A stretch of DNA of 64,000 nt from Spongilla lacustris (taxonomy: Eukaryota; Porifera; Demospongiae; Spongillida; Spongillidae): assembly GCA_949361645.1 (NCBI GenBank), contig OX442431.1:1009696-1073695 (forward strand), read 5' to 3'. Both the position numbers and the translations under genes were made by a program. A model generated the notes under the pieces. That model searched no databases and had not been told where the DNA came from. It worked only from the letters and a program-made list of their open reading frames with translations. Shown in pieces: positions 57,780 through 64,000 of this stretch (position 1 is the first letter of the stretch; every line of letters starts with the position of its first letter).

Positions 57780-60700
57780 CCCCGCCCCCCACATATGGGC
57801 CATTGCAAGTCCAGACAGCAGCCCTGCAAAACCAACAGATGCAATGCAGAGCCACCAACCCGCACTACCTAGGGAACCACCCGCCCATATCAGACCCTAC
57901 ACAGGAGCTACCAACTAACCAATGGGGTCAGCCTCCACAGTACAAGTAGAGATACTTATACTAACCCTCTCCCTGCAAATGGAGTTGGCAGCCCTCACAA
58001 TTTCAGGGCAGCCATGAACTACATGTACATGTACCAAGGGAAGTCACACATGCCCCCTCCCAACACTACCAGTGGAACTACATGTATTAGCCCTCACTGC
58101 AAATGGCCTTACATGTACATGTAAGCAGAACCCCATTGGTCCAGCCCCCTCCCCTCCCCACCCCCACTATTGATTATTCTCTGCAAGTTCAAGCTTAAGG
58201 GGCCAATGGAGCCATCCCCACACAGCAAAATCACCAGTCCCCATCACTACAGCCTTGCAAACTTTCAAAACAATACCTCCACACTGCAAGTAGTGGAGCC
58301 ACCAGCTCTCTTACGGATGGGGTTACCAGACCTTGCACTGCCAGTATGGGAGCCCTCACAAGCAGGGGTCAATAGATGCCAGTGGAGATGCCGCCCTCAC
58401 ACTACAAGTAGTCCCCATAAAGTACTGTACGTACACCCTCCCCTCTCCAAACAGTGGAACCATAAGCCCTCAATGCACGTGCTCCACACACTGAGACCAG
58501 CCACCTGGACCAACGGAGTCAGCTCCCTCACTGCAAGTGGACAGTATCATTGGACCATTAATGCAAGTGAACTTAATAGCCACACGATACAAGTGAACTA
58601 ACATGTAATACCTCCCGCACACTGCAAGTACTGGAGCCACCATCTCTCTTACAGATGGGGTTACCAGACCCTGCACTGCCAATGGAGATGCCAGCCATCA
58701 CACTACAAGCAATTAAGCAGTCCCCAAATTTCAGGGGAAGCCATGAACTACATATGCACTGAACGTACACCCGCCCTTTCACTGCAAGTGCCCTACACAC
58801 TGGGACCAGCCCCCACGGCCCTCCTGCCCACTACCTGTCTTTCACTGCAGGTAGAGTCAACGGCCCAGAGACAAATGGGGTCAGCTCCCTCACTGCAAGC
58901 AGACAGTAACATTGTAACTATTAATGCAAGTGAACTTAAAAGCCCACACTGCATTCCAGTTAGCACCATTGGAGCCATATTCCAGATGGAGTTATCAGAC
59001 TGCCAGCAGGGAAGCCACCAGCTGCTAAACTCCCCGGGGTCATTGGGGGGTCCCACAATAATGCATACTGGTGGATGGAGTCACACTGCAAGTGGAAATG
59101 GCACCCCGCACAATTTTAGGGAGCCACGAACTGGAGCCACACATGCCCCCACTATCTATGGAACCATTCACCCTCACTAGCAGCCCCCACATATGACACC
59201 CTATCTCCCACTACCTATTATCATTCACTGCAAGTTTCAGCAGCCTTCTCAGCCTTCTCAATACAAGTGCACCATACCAATGACCATTCACTGCAAGTTC
59301 AAGGGGCCAATGGTCACACATCAAAACCACCATCCTCCATTGATCACTGCAAGTGAACTAAACAACCGCACGATGCAAGTGAATTTCCATTAAATGTAAA
59401 TGCCTCCACAATGCAAGTAGTGGAGCCACCAGCTCTGTTACAGATGGGGTTACCAGACCCTGCATTTGGTCAATGCCAGCAGGGGTGCCCACACAAGCTG
59501 GGGTCAGTAGGTATTTGATGCCAGTAGAGATGCTAACCCTCACACTACAACCCATGAACTACATGTACTGTACGTACACCTGCCCATCTCAAAACACTAC
59601 CAATGGAACCATTAGGCCTCCTGCCCTGCACTACCTGCATGTCCTTCACTGCACGTTGAGTCAACATACGGCCCAGGGACCAATGGCGTCAGCTCCCTTA
59701 CTGCAAATGGACAGTATCATTGGAATCATTAATGCAAGTGAACTTAATAGCCGCACATTACAGGTCCCGTTAGCACCAGCGGTTCTTGGTCTGTCAGCTA
59801 AGGAGCCACCAGCTGCTAAACACCCCAGGGTCATTGGGGCCCCCAGAATAATCATGCTGGTGGAAACTCACAACAGTGGAATTGGAATTGGTAACCCCCA
59901 CAATATTAGGGGAACCATGAACTGGAGCCCCCCGCTATCCATGGAACCATTAGCCCTCACTTAGCAGGAGTACCTCCCACTACATGTACCTATCCTTCAC
60001 TGCATGTTTCATCTGCCAAGATTACCAGCCGTATCACTACAAGTGCACCATACCCGTGAACATTTACCGCAGGTTCAAGGGGCCAATGGGACCACTGGAG
60101 CCATTCTCACACATTAGAACCACCATCCCCCATAACTGCAAGTGAACTTAACAGCCGCACAAGACAAGTGAACTTACATTTAATGCCTACACACTGCTAC
60201 TAGTAGAGCCACCAGCTGCCACATTACCGGTCCTCACAAAACTAGACCCCATCATGAGGAGTGGAACCACACATGCAATGGAGCCATTAGCTCTCACTGC
60301 ATGTGGACTAACTTACATGGTGCAGGCCCCAAACACTGGGGCCAGCCACAATGGCCCCCTATCCGCTTAACCTCACACAGTACAACCACCAGCTCCTCAA
60401 TGCAAATGGAACCACCAGACCCACTACCTGTGAAACCTTTAACTCCCTACCTGTGAAACTGACCAGTCATTAACCCCCACACTACAAGAGGACTTACACT
60501 GTCAGGAGAACCATCAACTACTAGTGGAGCTACCAGCCCGCATTGGACAAATGGGAACACCATGCACCACTGAAGCAGCCTCCGTTTGTAGAGTGTACAT
60601 GTATACGTTTTGAACACATTTTGTGTTGTAGATCTGAACTAAATGTTTGTGCATGTACAGAGGCATGTACAGAGTTATTTTATCTGGGGTGGAAGTGAAG

Positions 60701-60911
60701 CCCATGCTGTTAGTGGTGAATATATTTACCAGCCCTATCGGTACTGATTGCGGGTGGTCTGCACCCGTGGTTGGTTTATATACACAAGCAGAGAGCTTTT
60801 TGGAAGATAAAAAATAAGAATAAAACCCCCTACAGCTGGGAACTACATGTAGTGCTTTACATTGTTGAGGTACACTTAGCAAAACATGTAAGTGCCATTT
60901 TGGATGTGTGT
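57780..60911 (+). repeat. Left arm of giant inverted repeat built from 24-30 bp monomers
   Basis: Degenerate monomers open with ACTGCAAGT-like sequence and continue GGAGCCACCAGC or a relative. Larger blocks recur within the arm: TACCTCCACACTGCAAGTAG at about 58290 and 59400 and in altered form at 58610; TGGACAGTATCATTGGA at about 58540 and 59705. This implies a higher-order period near 1.1 kb. Codon frames persist in places (up to 163 codons) but are repetitive and have no protein signature. Confidence 0.85.
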
Positions 60912-60984
60912 CACGGTGAAGACATCAGAATTCATGACCGCACAAGTGAAGTTGGTGGTCATGAATTCCAATGTCTTCACCGTG
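60912..60984. repeat. Hairpin at the centre of the giant inverted repeat
   Basis: CACGGTGAAGACATCAGAAT-TCATGACC (60912-60939) pairs with 60957-60984, matching at 26 of 28 positions around a 17-base loop. It sits at the symmetry axis of the surrounding arms. Confidence 0.9.
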
Positions 60985-63900
60985 CCAAATTATAGCTGTG
61001 ACTGCGCATGCAATTTATGTGACATTCTAAGTGGCACTTACAAGTTTTGCAACTTGTACATGTACTACACAGTTCCCAGTAGGCTTTTTTCTTTTCAAAA
61101 AACCTTCTGCTTGTCTATATAAACCAACCACGGGTGCAGACCACCCGCAATCAGTACCGATAGGGCTGGTAACTATATTCACCACTAACAGCATGGGCTT
61201 CACTTCCACCCCAGATAAAATAACTCTGTACATGCCTCGGTACATGCACAAACATTTAGTTCAGATCTACAACACAAAATGTGTTCAAAACGTACACATG
61301 TACACTCTACAAACGGAGGCTGCTTCAGTGGTGCATGGTGTTCCCATTTGTCCAATGCGGGCTGGTAGCTCCACTAGTAGTTGATGGTTCTCCTGACAGT
61401 GTAAGTTCTCTTGTAGTGTGGGGGTTAATGACCAGTTTCACAGGTAGGGAGTTAATGGTTTCACAGGTAGTGGGTCTGGTGGTTTCATTTGCAGTGAGGA
61501 GCTGGTGGTTGTACTGTGTGGGGTTAAGTGGATAGGGGGCCATTGTGGCTGGCCCCAGTGTTTGGGGCCTACACCATGTAAGTCCCCATGCAGTGAGAGC
61601 TAATGGCTCCATTGCATGTGTGGTTCCACTCCTCATGATGGGGTCTAGTTTTGTGAGGACTGGTAATATGGCAGCTGGTGGCTCCCCTGCTGGCAGTCTG
61701 ATTACTCCATACGTAAGAGGGCTGTTGGGGGTGGGTGCTGGGTGAGTCTGGTTCCACTGGTATTGTGTGTTTGCAGTGAGAGGGCTAGTGAGTGAGGGAT
61801 GGCATTGCACGTTCACTCCTGGATCTCGGATACAACTTGCAGTAAAGGATAGGTAGTGAGAGATAGGGCCGTGGGGGCTAGCCCCGTATGTGGGGACTGC
61901 TAAGTGAGAGCTAATGGTTCCATGGGCATGTGTGACTCCAGTTGATGGCTCCCCTAATATTGTGTGGGGTGCCGAATTCCTATTGCCGTGTGAGAGCTGG
62001 AGTCTCCACCAGCATGCATTATTGTGGGGGGCCCCCAACGACCCTGCAGAGGGTTTTAGCAGCTGGTGGCTCCCTCGTTGGACAGGTGCTAACTGGACTT
62101 GTTGTATGGGGCTATTAAGCTCACTTGCAATAATGCGTCTGTCCGCTTGTAGTGAGGGAGCTGACCCCTGGGCCAATAACTCAACATGCAGTGAAGGGGC
62201 AGGAGGGCTGTGGGGGCGGGTCCCAGTGTGTAGGGTAGTTGCAGTGAGGACTAATGGTTCAAATGGTAGTGTTTGGAGAGGGGCGGGTGTATGTTCAGTG
62301 CATGTAGTTCATGGCTTTCCCTGAAATTTGGGGACTACTTGTAGTGCGATGGCTGGCATCTCCACTGGCATATACATATTGACCCCAGCTTATGTGGGCA
62401 GTGCAGGTCTGGTAACCCCATCTGTGAGAGAGCTGGTGGCTCTACTATTAGCAGTGTGTAGGCATTAAATGTAAGTTCACTTGTCTTGTGCGGCTGTTAA
62501 GTTCACTTGCAGTTATGGGGGATGGTGGTTCTAATGTGTGAGAATGGCTCCAGTGGTCCCATTGGCCCCTTGAACCTGCGGTAAATGTTCACGGGTATGG
62601 TGCACTTGTAGTGATATGGCTGGTAATCTTGACTGATGAAACATGCAGTGAAGGATAGGTACATGTAGTGGGAGGTACTCCTGCTAAGTGAGGGCTAATG
62701 GTTCCATGGATAGCGGGGGGCTCCAGTTCATGGTTCCCCTAATATTGTGGGGGTTACCAATTCCAATTCCACTGTTGTGAGTTTCCACCAGCATGATTAT
62801 TCTGGGGGCCCCAATGACCCTGGGGTGTTTAGCAGCTGGTGGCTCCTTTGCTGACAGACCAAGAACCGCTGGTGCTAACCGGACCTGCAGTGTGGGGCCA
62901 TTAAGTTCACTTGCATTAATGATTCCAATGATACTGTCCGCTTGCAGTGAGGGAGCTGACGCCATTGGTCCCTGGGCCGTATGTTGACTCAACGTGCAGT
63001 GAAGGACATGCAGGTAGTGCAGGGCAGGAGGCCTAATGGTTCCATTGGTAGTGTTTTGAGATGGGCAGGTGTACGTACAGTACATGTAGTTCATGGGTTG
63101 TAGTGTGAGGGTTGGCATCTCCACTGGCATCATATACCTACTGACCCCAGCTTGTGTGGGCACCCCTGCTGGCATTGATCGAATGCAGGGTCTGGTAACC
63201 CCATCTGTAACAGAGCTGGTGGCTCCACTACTTGCAGTGTGGAGTGTGGAGGCATTTACATTTAATGGAAATTCACTTGCATCGTGCGGCTGTTGAGTTC
63301 ACTTGCAGTGATCAATGGGGGATGGTGGTTTTGATGTGTGACCATTGGCCCCTTGAACTTGCAGTGAATGGTCACTGGTATGGACTGTACTTGTAGTGTG
63401 TGGGGGCTGCTAAGTGAGGGTGAAATGGTTCCATAGATAGTGGGGGCATGTGTGGCTCCAGTTCGTGGCTCCCTAAAATTGTGCGGGGTGCCATTTCCAC
63501 TTGCAGTGTGACTCCATCCACCAGTATGCATTATTGTGGGACCCCCCAATGACCCCGGGGAGTTTAGCAGCTGGTGGCTTTCCTGCTGGCAGTCTGATAA
63601 CTCCATCTGGAATATGGCTCCAATGGTGCTAACTGGAATGCAGTGTGGGCTTTTAAGTTCACTTGCATTAATAGTTACAATGTTACCGTCTGTTTGCAGT
63701 GAGGGAGCTGACCCCATTTGTCCCTGAGCCGTTGACTCTACTTGCAGTGAAGGACTAGTAGTGGGCAGGAGGGCCGTGGGGGGCTGGTCCCAGTTTGTGG
63801 GGCACTTGCAGTGAAAGGGCGGGTGTACGTTCAGTGCATATGTAGTTCATGGCTTCCCCTGAAATTTGGGGACTGCTTAATCGCTTGTAGTGTGATGGCT

Positions 63901-64000
63901 GGCATCTCCATTGGCATCATACCTACATGTACATTGTATTGACCCCAGCTTGTTTGGGCACCCCTGCTGGCAGTGCAGGGTCTGGTAACCCCATCTGTAA
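60985..64000 (-). repeat. Right arm of giant inverted repeat (runs off the window)
   Basis: Reverse complement of the left arm. For example 62684-63175 mirrors 59473-59964 and 63262-63717 mirrors about 58880-59390 with high identity. The interval 61385-62683 is about 750 bases longer than its partner (59965-60513), with additional monomers. At base 64000 the match still holds (partner near 58640), so the arm continues beyond the window. Confidence 0.85.

Noticed and set aside
59473..59964. 163-codon frame in the giant inverted repeat
   Set aside because: A mirrored frame exists in the other arm, but composition is that of the monomer repeat and no domain is recognisable.
57780..60911. CRISPR-like array (short motif with variable spacers)
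   Set aside because: The repeat motif is degenerate, spacing is irregular, spacers are themselves repeated, and the context is eukaryotic with no cas genes.

Overview
This window is eukaryotic, metazoan nuclear DNA. Genes are split by short GT-AG introns, the flanks are AT-rich, and transposons and minisatellites are dense. A long one-exon gene pairing a beta-helix-like ectodomain with a multi-pass tail, orphan seven-helix receptors, and coral/sponge-type retroelement ORFs point to a demosponge-like animal. That placement is an inference from remembered families, not a search. I saw no rRNA, tRNA, CRISPR array or bacterial operon.

Layout. 0-3.5 kb: a receptor scrap, a frameshifted SAP-domain fragment, a 1.25 kb palindromic MITE and a minisatellite. 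3.5-36.4 kb: a discontinuous, nested inverted duplication. The outer arms (3.53-6.88 and 32.53-36.37 kb) each carry a 7TM receptor gene, broken on the left and intact on the right, plus a retroelement scrap and an 18-bp minisatellite. A third, decayed receptor copy lies at 6.87-7.83 kb. The inner arms (about 12.89-17.71 and 28.48-31.6 kb) carry the 3' half of a mismatch-repair gene (MSH3) fused directly to stray AP4B1 exons. The right MSH3 fragment keeps an open spliced frame; the left is a pseudogene whose penultimate exon is gone and whose 30-bp minisatellite has grown from about 8 to about 82 copies. The loop (17.7-28.5 kb) holds a class A GPCR gene cut by a gypsy LTR retrotransposon (target duplication TTATG). 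That retrotransposon is itself cut in gag by a DUF6589-type DNA transposon (9-bp target duplication).

36.4-38.6 kb: dispersed and direct repeats. 38.6-46.2 kb: a complete 18-exon AP4B1 gene, whose sequence was the source of the stray exons in the inverted duplication; several introns are filled with minisatellites or a 0.6 kb (CCCT)n tract. 46.4-49.6 kb: a decayed non-LTR retrotransposon with a TIR insertion. 50.5-54.4 kb (minus): an intact 1290-codon membrane gene. 54.4-57.5 kb: little recognisable. 57.7 kb to the window end: an inverted repeat over 6 kb long, made of degenerate 24-30 bp monomers that start with ACTGCAAGT-like motifs. It has no recognisable coding content and is the least explained structure here.

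The genes that look usable are AP4B1 (vesicle coat), the 34.8 kb receptor and the 50.5 kb membrane protein. Most of the rest records repeated inverted duplication, nested transposition and tandem-repeat expansion. Because inverted arms dominate, a mis-joined haplotype in the assembly must be excluded before biology is read into them.
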